NCBI RefSeq assembly: GCF_002926165.1
Contig: NZ_MAGP01000104.1
Coordinates: 1-64,000, forward strand
Origin: Micromonospora chalcea
Lineage (GTDB): Bacteria; Actinomycetota; Actinomycetes; Mycobacteriales; Micromonosporaceae
Length of the DNA: 64,000 nucleotides
Direction: 5' to 3'
Below, in pieces: positions 15,880 to 23,743 of the stretch (position 1 is its first letter; every line of letters begins with the position of its first letter). Below the pieces are notes generated by a model. The model searched no databases, was not told the DNA's origin, and worked only from the letters and a program-made list of their open reading frames with translations. Made by a program: the position numbers and the translations under genes.

Positions 15880-17340
15880 ATGGTCGAGTCGTCGGTCGTT
15901 CAAGAGCGCCCGCAGGAGCCGGCTGAGCCGCCCGCCGCCCGGCGGCCGCGTCCCCGGCCGCGCCCCGCGCAGCTCGTGCTCGCGGGTCTGGTCGTCGCGT
16001 TCGTCGCCGCGCGGCTGAGTATCGCCGCGCGGGCCGAGGCGTTCCGCACCTTCGACACCCGGTCGTACGCCGGGCTGCTCGACGGGCCGAACCCGACCGC
16101 GACGCTCTCCTTCACCGGGCACGCGCCGCGACTGTGGGGCACGCCGCTGCTCTACACGCTCGCCGGCAGCGATCCGGCCCGCGCGTGGACGCAGGCCCTG
16201 ATCAGCACCGCGGCGTGGGTGGTGCTCGTGCTGGCGCTCTGGACGATGCTGCGCGGCACGACCGCCCGGGTCTGCGCCGGGGTCGCGCTGTTCGTGCTGG
16301 CGCTGACCCGCGCGGTCTACGTGTGGGACCACACGCTGACCGCCGAGTCGCTCTCCATCAGCCTCGGCCTGCTCGCGTTCGGCCTGCTGGTGCTCTGGGT
16401 GCGCCGGCGCTCGTGGCCGCTGCTCGCCGCCACGGTCGTGGTGACCGTGTGGTGGATGTTCGTCCGGCAGGACATGCTGCTGTTCATCGCGCTGGTGCCG
16501 GCGGTGCTGGCGGTGCTGGCGTGGCGCAGCCGCCCGCACCGCTGGGCGGCGGTGGTGGCGCTGGTCGCGATCGGCGCCGGGCTGGGCTGGAACGCGGCGC
16601 TGCTCGGTCCCACCGACGAGACGTTCGCCAGGTGGAGCGCGTCGGGCCGCTCGCAGACCGACGAGACGTTCCTCTACCGGCTGATGGTCGAGGTGCAGCG
16701 CGACCCGGAGATTCGGCAGGTCTACCACCGCGAGCTCGGCATGCCGCGGTGCGTGGCGATCGAGGACCCGAGCCTGGTCCGGCGGTGGAACGTCCGCAAG
16801 TTCTCCGAGGCGTACGCGAACTGCCCCGAACTGCAGCGGTGGGCCGAGGAGCACGAGATGGCAATCGGCTTCCGGTACGCGATGGCCGAGCCGGATCACT
16901 ACCGCGAGATCATGGTCGGCCGGATCCTGCCGATGGCGCTGGGCAGCACCGAGTTGCACACGTACGGCCGCCCGGTGTCGATGCTGCCGGACGCGGTCGA
17001 GAGGGTCTGGTACCCGCGCCGCGACCTGGTGCTTCCTCTGCTCGCCGGCGCCGTCGTGGCGACAGTGCTGGCGTGCGTGCTCACCGGCGCGGTCCGCCGG
17101 CGACCGTGGCTCGTCCTGGCCGGCGTGCTCGGTGTGGTGGTGAGCCTGGTCAGTGTGCTCGCCAGCCTCATGCTGTCCGCCGGGGAGTACAGCCGGTTCG
17201 GCATCCAGGAGGCGATCTACCTGCGGATCAGCCTGGTGGTGCTGGCCGTGGCGGCGCTCGACGCGGCGCTGACCAGGCCGTGGAGACGCGCCGGGCGGGC
17301 GGCCCGGGGGGTGCCGGGCGACGACGCCGCGCAGCCGTAA
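15880..17340 (+). CDS. multi-pass membrane protein, GT-C-like, function unknown
   Basis: 486 residues with about ten hydrophobic segments (for example VLAGLVVAFVAARLSIAA, WVVLVLALWTML, LLGVVVSLVSVLASLML-type stretches). A soluble segment of about 130 residues between segments seven and eight carries TDETFLYRLMVEVQRDPEIR and is likely outside the membrane. The first loop has DTRSYAGLLDG, an acidic loop position typical of GT-C transferases, but no family motif is decisive. The start ATG at 15880 has GCGAGGA nine bases upstream; the frame is open to 15721 but without a ribosome site. It is followed 11 bases later by another large membrane protein, and both probably act on lipid-linked sugars at the outer face. 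I do not recognise a named family. Confidence 0.75.
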   Translation: MVESSVVQERPQEPAEPPAARRPRPRPRPAQLVLAGLVVAFVAARLSIAARAEAFRTFDTRSYAGLLDGPNPTATLSFTGHAPRLWGTPLLYTLAGSDPARAWTQALISTAAWVVLVLALWTMLRGTTARVCAGVALFVLALTRAVYVWDHTLTAESLSISLGLLAFGLLVLWVRRRSWPLLAATVVVTVWWMFVRQDMLLFIALVPAVLAVLAWRSRPHRWAAVVALVAIGAGLGWNAALLGPTDETFARWSASGRSQTDETFLYRLMVEVQRDPEIRQVYHRELGMPRCVAIEDPSLVRRWNVRKFSEAYANCPELQRWAEEHEMAIGFRYAMAEPDHYREIMVGRILPMALGSTELHTYGRPVSMLPDAVERVWYPRRDLVLPLLAGAVVATVLACVLTGAVRRRPWLVLAGVLGVVVSLVSVLASLMLSAGEYSRFGIQEAIYLRISLVVLAVAALDAALTRPWRRAGRAARGVPGDDAAQP

Positions 17341-17351
17341 ACTCCTGCCTC

Positions 17352-19229
17352 ATGACCGTTCCGGACACCCGTCCCACCGACCCCGCTGCGGCCACTCCCG
17401 GAGACACCTCGCCCGGCGACACGGAGGTCCGCCGGGCGCCGGAGCCGGCGGAGACCGGGACGGACGACGGCGGCCGCACCGAGGCCGGCGACGGGACCGG
17501 CGAGCGGCCGGTCCGGCGGTGGAGCCGGTGGGACGGCGTCGTCGCGGCGGTCTACCTGGCCTGGGCGCTCCTGGTGACCGCCCGCGGGTGGCGCAACCCG
17601 GACGGACGCCTGCTCGGCAGCCGCCCGGACGACCAGGGATTCAACGAGTGGATGCTGGCGTACGCGGCGCACGCGGTCCGGCACCTGGAGAACCCGTTCT
17701 TCACCACCGCGCAGAACGCCCCCGACGGCGTGAACCTGATGACCAACGTCGGCATGCAGCTGCCCGGGATCCTGCTGTCGCCGGTGACGCTGCTGTTCGG
17801 CGCCCCGACGGCGTACGTGCTGCTGATGACGCTCAACCTGGTCGGCACCGGCTACGCCTGGTACCACGTGCTGTCCCGGCACGTGGTGCGGTCCCGTGCC
17901 GCCGCGTTCGTCGGCGGCCTGTTCTGCGCGTTCGCGCCGGCGCTGGTGTCGCACAGCAACGGGCACCCGCACATGACCGCGCAGTGGCTGGTGCCGCTGA
18001 TCGGCTGGCGGGTGCTGGTGCTGGCCCGGGGCGGCCGGGTGCTGCGGGACGGGCTGGTGCTCGGCGCGCTGATCGCGGCACAGTTCTTCATCAGCGTGGA
18101 GATCCTCTTCCTGCTCGCGCTCGGCTGCCTGCTCGCCGCGCTGGCCCATCTCGCGCTGGCGCCGAAGGTCGCGTTGCGGCGCGCCCCCCGGCTGCTGGGC
18201 GGGCTGGGGGTGGCCGGCGCGCTGGTCGCTGTCGTCACCGCGTACCCGCTGTGGATGCAGTTCTTCGGGCCGCAGCACCGGATGGGGCACCCCGGCGGCC
18301 CCGACGTCTACGCCCTGAAGCTCGGCTCCTACGTGCGCTACGCGACCGAGTCGATCGCCGGCAGCCCGACCAGCGCCGGCGGGTGGGGCCCGAACACCAC
18401 CGAGCAGGTCAGCTTCTTCGGCTGGTCGCTGGTGGTGGTGGCGGTCGCCGCCGCGTGGTGGCTGCGCAAGGAGGTCACCGTCCGGGTGCTGACCCTGGTC
18501 GCCGTGGTGTGCGCGCTGCTGTCGATGGGCACCACCTGGACCTGGGGCACCGAGCGGACCACGATCCCGGCGCCGTTCGCGTTGCTGCAGCACCTTCCGG
18601 TCTTCGACGCCGTGGTGGTGGCTCGCTTCGGGTTCATCACCACCATGGCCGTGGGTGTCCTGCTGGCGCTGGCCCTGGACCGGATGGCGAGTCTCGCGCG
18701 TGACGGGGACCGGCTGCCGGCCCGGATCGCTGTCGTCGCGGTGGCTGCCGCGCTGGTGCCGCTCCTGCCCACCCCGCTGCCGGCCCAGGGCCGTCCCGCG
18801 GTGCCGGACTTCGTCACCGCCGGCACCTGGCGTGACCACGTGGCCCCCGGCCGCACCCTGGTGCCGGTGCCGGTGGCGAACATGACCTCGGTCTACTGGG
18901 GCTCGGCGGCGCTGGCCGAGTTCGCGGTCCCGCAGGGCTACTTCCTCGCCCCCACGTCCAAGGAGGACCCGACCGGGCGGTGGGGCGTCGAGCCGCAGCC
19001 GACGGCGAAGCTGCTCACGCTGGTCGCGGAGGGCAAGCGCGGCACCGACGTGACGCCGGCCGAGGTCGCCCAGGCCCGCGCCGACGCCCGCTACTGGCGG
19101 GCGGACGCGGTGGCGCTGCCCAAGCACCGCCGGCAGGAAGACCTGCGCGTGGTGCTCGACGCCCTGTACGGGCCGGGCCGCCAGGTCGACGACGTGTGGC
19201 TCTGGGACGTGCGGCCGTTCAGCAACTGA
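17352..19229 (+). CDS. large membrane protein with C-terminal extracytoplasmic domain, GT-C-like
   Basis: 625 residues. Residues 1-60 are a polar, acidic, proline- and threonine-rich cytoplasmic tail; about 65-470 hold some eleven membrane segments; the last 150 residues are a soluble domain containing ANMTSVYWGSAALAEF and DDVWLWDVRPFSN. After the first segment comes SRPDDQGFNEWMLAYAAHA, an acidic loop motif as in actinobacterial GT-C/YfhO-like glycosyltransferases. The frame is open from 16134 but that part is a shadow of the preceding gene; ATG 17352 lies 11 bases after the previous stop. It converges on a PIG-V-like mannosyltransferase gene with a 9-base gap. Sugar transfer from a polyprenyl-phosphate donor is a reasonable guess but unproven. 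Confidence 0.75.
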   Translation: MTVPDTRPTDPAAATPGDTSPGDTEVRRAPEPAETGTDDGGRTEAGDGTGERPVRRWSRWDGVVAAVYLAWALLVTARGWRNPDGRLLGSRPDDQGFNEWMLAYAAHAVRHLENPFFTTAQNAPDGVNLMTNVGMQLPGILLSPVTLLFGAPTAYVLLMTLNLVGTGYAWYHVLSRHVVRSRAAAFVGGLFCAFAPALVSHSNGHPHMTAQWLVPLIGWRVLVLARGGRVLRDGLVLGALIAAQFFISVEILFLLALGCLLAALAHLALAPKVALRRAPRLLGGLGVAGALVAVVTAYPLWMQFFGPQHRMGHPGGPDVYALKLGSYVRYATESIAGSPTSAGGWGPNTTEQVSFFGWSLVVVAVAAAWWLRKEVTVRVLTLVAVVCALLSMGTTWTWGTERTTIPAPFALLQHLPVFDAVVVARFGFITTMAVGVLLALALDRMASLARDGDRLPARIAVVAVAAALVPLLPTPLPAQGRPAVPDFVTAGTWRDHVAPGRTLVPVPVANMTSVYWGSAALAEFAVPQGYFLAPTSKEDPTGRWGVEPQPTAKLLTLVAEGKRGTDVTPAEVAQARADARYWRADAVALPKHRRQEDLRVVLDALYGPGRQVDDVWLWDVRPFSN

Positions 19230-19238
19230 GCGGCGCGC

Positions 19239-20405
19239 CTACGGCGACCGGTTCCAGATGATCAGGACGTAGCCGCCGAAGTAGGCGGAGACGATCAGCA
19301 GCGGGGCCAGCACGGTGACGGCCCGGGCCCAGCCGGCCCGGGCCAGCGCGACGGCGACCGGCAGCAGGAGCGGGAACGCGGGCAGCAGGAAGCGCGCCTT
19401 CGCGTGGTAGTAGCCGGCCGCGCCGAGCGTGGTGAGCAGGATCAGGCCGCTGTAGAGCAGGAGCTGCCAGGGCTGCCGGTCGAGGGCGCTGAGCACGAAC
19501 AGCGCCAGCGCGATCAGCACCACGAGCGTCACCACGTACATGGTCAGCGCCGTGGGCTGCGCCAGCACGCGCTGCGCCACCCGGACCGTGTCGGCGCCGA
19601 AGTCGAAGGTGGTGCCCCAGCCGGCGTCCTGGATGTGGAACCAGCCGTCCGGCCGCCCGGTCTGCCAGCCCACCCAGGCCAGGTACCCGACCCAGCCGGC
19701 CGGCGCGATCACCAGCGCGGCCCACGGGCGCCAGCCGTCGCGGCGGCGCAACGCCGCGATCAGCGCCGCGAGACAGACCACGGCGAGCAACGCGGAGCCG
19801 GTCGGCCGGGTCAGTCCGGCGCACAGGCTGAGCACGGCGGCGAGCAGCCACGAGCGGCGCAGCAGCGCGTACAGGGACCAGGCGGCGAACGCGGTGAAGA
19901 TCCCCTCGCTGTAGCTCATGTTCTGCACGATGCTGTGCGGCAGCACGCCCCAGAGCACGGCGAGCAGGATGCCGACGCGGCGGTCGTACAGCCGCTCGCC
20001 GACCGCGAACAGACCCCAGGCGGCGGCGAGCGCGGCAACCGCGGCGACCGCCAGCGCGGTGGCGCGCGCGCCGAGCGGGGTCAACGGCTCCAGCGCCCCG
20101 ACCAGGCGGGGATAGAGCGGGAAGAAGGCCATGTCGCTCTGGACCCGGGCGTAGCCGTCGTAGCCGTCGCGCGCGATCCGCAGGTACCACACGCCGTCGG
20201 ACCCGGTGAGCAGCGCGGCCGGCCGGGCCCCGGTGGCGCGGGCCCAGAGCCAGAGCGTGACCAGCCCCACCGCTCGCACGGCGACGTAGCCGACGAGCGC
20301 GGGCAGGGCGTTGCGGAAGGCGGTCGCCAGCCGGTGCCCGAAGGAGGCCCGGTGCTGGGAAACCGTCTCCGCGGGCGGCTGTTGGCCGCGCGTCGGTGCG
20401 GTCAT
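19239..20405 (-). CDS. PIG-V-like GT-C mannosyltransferase
   Basis: 388 residues with about nine membrane segments. The first outer loop has SDGVWYLRIARDGY, the D-x-x-W-Y-x-x-I-A-x-x-G-Y motif of the PIG-V family, whose aspartate is catalytic in mannosyltransferases using polyprenyl-phosphate mannose. MAFFPLYPRL, QNMSYSEGIF and AGLTRPTGSALL are further family marks. The frame is open another 1,080 residues upstream, but that is antisense to the GT2 and dehydrogenase genes; the start at 20405 puts MTAPTRGQQP just ahead of the first segment, with a weak AGGA upstream. It could mannosylate a lipid-linked polymer or proteins at the outer face. Confidence 0.82.
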   Translation of the reverse strand: MTAPTRGQQPPAETVSQHRASFGHRLATAFRNALPALVGYVAVRAVGLVTLWLWARATGARPAALLTGSDGVWYLRIARDGYDGYARVQSDMAFFPLYPRLVGALEPLTPLGARATALAVAAVAALAAAWGLFAVGERLYDRRVGILLAVLWGVLPHSIVQNMSYSEGIFTAFAAWSLYALLRRSWLLAAVLSLCAGLTRPTGSALLAVVCLAALIAALRRRDGWRPWAALVIAPAGWVGYLAWVGWQTGRPDGWFHIQDAGWGTTFDFGADTVRVAQRVLAQPTALTMYVVTLVVLIALALFVLSALDRQPWQLLLYSGLILLTTLGAAGYYHAKARFLLPAFPLLLPVAVALARAGWARAVTVLAPLLIVSAYFGGYVLIIWNRSP

Positions 20406-20560
20406 GCGTGGTCCTGTCCGAGTGATCTTCGCCCCCGGCGTCAGCGTCCGGGGCGTCGGCGACCGGCGGGAGCGCTGCCCCGGAGCCGGGTGCAGGGTAG
20501 CAACGGCTACACCGGCTTCCCGGCACGGCCGGGCATCGGCCTCCCGCGCCGCGCTTGTCG

Positions 20561-20587
20561 TACACTCGCTCGGGTCGCACGTGCGAC
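20561..20587 (+). promoter_or_regulatory. candidate promoter and palindromic operator
   Basis: TACACT (20561-20566) fits a -10 box, and directly at the expected transcription start lies a perfect 14-base palindrome GTCGCACGTGCGAC (20574-20587), a likely regulator site. It lies in the 309-base interval between the divergent PIG-V-like and GT2 genes; apart from this and the short reading frame at 20614 I see nothing else in that interval. Confidence 0.42.
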
Positions 20588-20613
20588 AGTGGTTGACACG
20601 GAGACGGACGGGC

Positions 20614-20718
20614 ATGGGTTCTGACGGGGCGATCTCTGCGGCGGACCTGGGGGCGGCAGCCGCGGCACGGGGCGCCGTCACGATCGACACCTCGGCCCGG
20701 ACGGCGGCCGGGCGGTGA
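20614..20718 (+). CDS. possible 34-residue leader peptide ahead of the TarS-like gene
   Basis: A short ATG frame, MGSDGAISAADLGAAAAARG..., whose TGA overlaps the GTG of the following gene (GTGA, 20715-20718). The following gene has no strong ribosome site of its own except inside this frame, so the short frame may serve to couple translation. Composition is alanine-rich and unremarkable. It could be chance. Confidence 0.35.
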   Translation: MGSDGAISAADLGAAAAARGAVTIDTSARTAAGR

Positions 20719-22274
20719 GCCGACCGGACGTCACGGTCGTCGTCGCGGTGTACAACACCATGCCGGACCTCACCACCTGCCTCGAGTCGCTCGTCAACCA
20801 GACGATCGGGCACGACCGGCTGCAGATCGTCGCGGTCGACGACGGCTCCACCGACGGCAGCGGCGCGGAGCTGGAGCGGTTCGCGGCGGCGTACCCCTCG
20901 GTCCTGACGGTGGTGCACCAGCCCAACTCCGGCGGGCCGGCCGCCCCCAGCAACCGGGCGCTGGACCTGGCCACCGGCCGGTACGTGTTCTTCATCGGGG
21001 CCGACGACCACCTGGGCCGCGAGGCGCGGGTGCGGCTGGTGTCGGCGGCCGACCGGTGGGGCTCGGACGTGGTGCTCGGCCGCATGGTCGGCGTGAACAA
21101 GCGCTACGTGCACCAGGAGATCTACGACCGGACCCGGTCCGACATCGACCTGTTCGACTCGCCGCTGCCGTTCTCGCTGTCGAACACGAAGCTGTTCCGG
21201 CGGGACCTGATCGAGCGTCACCACCTGCGCTTCCCCGAGGACATGGCGGTCGGCAGCGACCAGCCGTTCACGTTGGAGGCGTGCCTGCGGGCGGCCCGCA
21301 TCTCGGTGCTCGCCGACTACGACTACTACTTCGCGGTCAAGCGCCTCAACTCCACGAACATCACCTACCGCAGCGACCATCTCGCCCGGCTGGAGTGCGT
21401 GGAGCGCATCGTCCGGTTCGTGGCCGACATGGTGGAGCCGGGGCAGCGGCGCGACGCGGTGCTGCGGCGCCACTTCGCCTGGGAGATCGCGAAGCTGTTC
21501 CGCCCCGACTACCTCAAGCTCGACGCCGAGACCCGGGAGCAGGTCCGGTCGCGGGTCGGCAAGCTGGTCCGGGAGTACCTCACCGACGGCATCCGCGACC
21601 GGCTCGACGCGGCCACCCGCGTACTCGTCGGCACTGCGGCGTACGGCCGGCCGGAGGACCTGGTGGCGATCATCCGGCTGACCGCCGCCGACGGCCTGCC
21701 CTCGACGGTGGTCCGCGACCAGCGCTGGTTCGCCGCGTTCCCGGGCTTCGGTGAGGCGGGTGGCCTGAGTGACGAATGGTACGAGTTGGAGCCGGCGGCG
21801 AGCCGGTGGCTCGCCGCGCTGACCGCGGTTTCGGTACGCTCGGTGACCGGGCCCGACGGTGACCGGCGGGTGCAGATCCTCGCCCGCAGTCCCCGGCCGG
21901 ATCTCGCCGACCTGGTCGGCGGGGACATGTCCGTGCGGGTGGGTGAGGCGGAGGCCGCGGCGCGGCTGCTGCCGGCCGACCCGATGGGCACGACTGTGGA
22001 GGCCACGTTCCGGCTCCCGGATCTGGCCGCCGACCTCGGTCCGGCGGGAACGACCCGGGCGGTCCGGGTCCGGGTGGCGGACAGCGCCGCCGTCCCGGTG
22101 CGGGGGTTCCGGCCGCCGCTGATCCACCGGGTGGTGTACCGCGACGGCACCCGACTGCATCTGGTCACGATCAACAACAACCACAAAGGTCACTTGGCGT
22201 TCACCGTCTGGCCGGTGACGCTTCGCCGGGTCGCGGCCCGTCTTCGGCGCCGGCTCCCCCGAGGAGGAAAGTAG
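20715..22274 (+). CDS. GT2 glycosyltransferase with TarS-like layout (teichoic acid glycosylation)
   Basis: 519 residues. Residues about 5-220 form a GT-A domain: VVVAVYNTMPDL, VDDGSTDGSG (D42, D43), NSGGPAAPSNRAL (71-83), FIGADDHL (DD at 97-98), VGVNKR, LRFPEDMAVGSDQPFTLE with D182 at the place of the TarS catalytic aspartate, and DYDYYFAVKR. This order, including NSGGP, GVN and DQ.F boxes, is that of Staphylococcus TarS, which adds beta-GlcNAc to poly(ribitol phosphate). After a helical linker, residues about 360-519 are beta-rich, similar in position to the TarS carbohydrate-binding modules but shorter. The GTG start overlaps a 34-residue frame. It precedes the UDP-sugar dehydrogenase by 3 bases. 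With CDP-ribitol synthesis nearby, wall teichoic acid glycosylation is the favoured role. Confidence 0.82.
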   Translation: MSRPDVTVVVAVYNTMPDLTTCLESLVNQTIGHDRLQIVAVDDGSTDGSGAELERFAAAYPSVLTVVHQPNSGGPAAPSNRALDLATGRYVFFIGADDHLGREARVRLVSAADRWGSDVVLGRMVGVNKRYVHQEIYDRTRSDIDLFDSPLPFSLSNTKLFRRDLIERHHLRFPEDMAVGSDQPFTLEACLRAARISVLADYDYYFAVKRLNSTNITYRSDHLARLECVERIVRFVADMVEPGQRRDAVLRRHFAWEIAKLFRPDYLKLDAETREQVRSRVGKLVREYLTDGIRDRLDAATRVLVGTAAYGRPEDLVAIIRLTAADGLPSTVVRDQRWFAAFPGFGEAGGLSDEWYELEPAASRWLAALTAVSVRSVTGPDGDRRVQILARSPRPDLADLVGGDMSVRVGEAEAAARLLPADPMGTTVEATFRLPDLAADLGPAGTTRAVRVRVADSAAVPVRGFRPPLIHRVVYRDGTRLHLVTINNNHKGHLAFTVWPVTLRRVAARLRRRLPRGGK

Positions 22275-22277
22275 TTC

Positions 22278-23561
22278 ATGAACATCTGCGTCGTCGCGCT
22301 CGGCAAGATCGGTCTGCCGCTGGCCGTGCAGTTCGCGTCCAAGGGGCACCGGGTGATCGGGGCCGACGTCTCCGAGCGGGTCGTCCAGCTGGTGAACGAC
22401 GGTGCGGTGCCCTTCCCGGGCGAGGCCGACCTGGACGTCAAGCTGAAGGAGACGGTCGCCGCCGGCCTGCTGTCGGCCACCACCGACACCGCCGCCGCGG
22501 TCGCCGAGTCGGAGGCGGTCGTCGTGGTCGTGCCGCTGTTCGTGGACGCCGAGGGCGTGCCGGACTTCGGCTGGATGGACGACGCCACCCGGGCCATCGC
22601 CCGTGGGCTGAAGCCGGGCACGCTGGTCAGCTACGAGACCACGCTGCCGGTCGGCACCACCCGCAACCGCTGGGCGCCGATGCTCGCCGAGGGGTCCGGC
22701 CTCACCGCCGGCACCGACTTCCACCTCGTGTTCAGCCCCGAGCGGGTGCTCACCGGCCGGGTCTTCGCCGACCTGCGCCGCTACCCGAAGCTGGTCGGCG
22801 GCATCGACGAGACGTCGGCCGCGCACGGCGTCCGGTTCTACGAGGCGGTGCTCGACTTCGACGAGCGGCCCGACCTGGACCGCCCCAACGGCGTGTGGGA
22901 TCTCGGCTCGGCCGAGGCGTCCGAGCTGGCCAAGCTCGCCGAGACGACCTACCGGGACGTGAACATCGGCCTGGCGAACCAGTTCGCCCGCTTCGCCGAC
23001 ACCGTGGGCGTGGACGTCACCAAGGTCATCGAGGCGTGCAACACGCAGCCGTACAGCCACATCCACTCGCCGGGCATCGCGGTCGGCGGCCACTGCATCC
23101 CGATCTACCCGCGGATGTACCTGTGGAACGACCCGGCCGCCACCGTGGTGCGCTCGGCCCGCGAGGCCAACGCGGCCATGCCGGAGTACGCGGTCGACCT
23201 GCTCGCCGCCGCGTACGGCGACCTGACCGGGGTCGGCGTGCTGGTGCTCGGCGCCGCCTACCGCGGTGGCGTCAAGGAGACCGCCTTCTCCGGCGTCTTC
23301 CCGACCGTCGAGGCGCTGCGCCGCCGGGGCGCGGTGCCGTACGTGTCGGACCCGATGTACAGCAACGAGGAGCTGGCCGCGCACGGCCTGCCCGGCTACG
23401 ACGGCGAGCCGCTCGGCGCCGCGGTGATCCAGGCCGACCACGCGGAGTACCGCACGCTGTCCCCGGCCGACCTGCCCGGCGTGACGGTGCTCGTGGACGG
23501 CCGGCGGGTCACCGACCCGGAGCGCTGGACCGGCGTGCGCCGGGTGGTCATCGGAGGCTGA
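22278..23561 (+). CDS. UDP-N-acetyl-hexosamine 6-dehydrogenase (WbpA/WecC family)
   Basis: Oxidises C6 of UDP-GlcNAc (or UDP-ManNAc) to the uronic acid in two NAD-dependent steps. 427 residues: N-terminal Rossmann VVALGKIGLPLAVQFA, SYETTLPVGTTRNR, FSPERVLTGRVFADLRRYPK, central helix ELAKLAETTYRDVNIGLANQ, and catalytic cysteine C273 in GGHCIPIYP. The SPERVL and long substrate loop fit N-acetylhexosamine rather than UDP-glucose dehydrogenases. The first glycine of the usual G-x-G-x-x-G is alanine here, a small oddity. AGGAGGAAA precedes the ATG, and only 3 bases separate it from the TarS-like gene. It would provide the first step of the diacetamido-uronic acid pathway. Confidence 0.88.
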   Translation: MNICVVALGKIGLPLAVQFASKGHRVIGADVSERVVQLVNDGAVPFPGEADLDVKLKETVAAGLLSATTDTAAAVAESEAVVVVVPLFVDAEGVPDFGWMDDATRAIARGLKPGTLVSYETTLPVGTTRNRWAPMLAEGSGLTAGTDFHLVFSPERVLTGRVFADLRRYPKLVGGIDETSAAHGVRFYEAVLDFDERPDLDRPNGVWDLGSAEASELAKLAETTYRDVNIGLANQFARFADTVGVDVTKVIEACNTQPYSHIHSPGIAVGGHCIPIYPRMYLWNDPAATVVRSAREANAAMPEYAVDLLAAAYGDLTGVGVLVLGAAYRGGVKETAFSGVFPTVEALRRRGAVPYVSDPMYSNEELAAHGLPGYDGEPLGAAVIQADHAEYRTLSPADLPGVTVLVDGRRVTDPERWTGVRRVVIGG

Positions 23562-23577
23562 CCGCACACGCGCGTAC

Positions 23578-23609
23578 CGGGCCCCGGCCGTGATCACGGC
23601 CGGGGCCCG
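23578..23609 (+). terminator. perfect palindromic terminator
   Basis: A 32-base perfect palindrome (16 bases per arm, centre TGATCA) 16 bases after the dehydrogenase stop. As RNA it makes a very stable GC stem; no T tract follows. Confidence 0.75.
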
Positions 23610-23743
23610 TCGCGTGTCGCCACCAGCCGATCGGCGTCCGCCGTTCACCTGCCGGACACCCCGGCAATACTTGTGTCATGTGACCCGTTTAGGGTCGCAG
23701 CGGTCCGAATCGAACCTGGCCGACGTCGGGGCAGACAGGGAGC

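Noticed and set aside
20406..23648. Minus-strand extension of the PIG-V-like frame to 1,469 residues
   Set aside because: The extension is antisense to the TarS-like and dehydrogenase genes, has no family features, and the mannosyltransferase has a normal start at 20405.
23671..23695. Possible -35/-10 pair TTGTGT and TAGGGT before the second polyol-phosphate transferase
   Set aside because: The spacing is 13 bases, too short for a standard promoter, so it was not listed.
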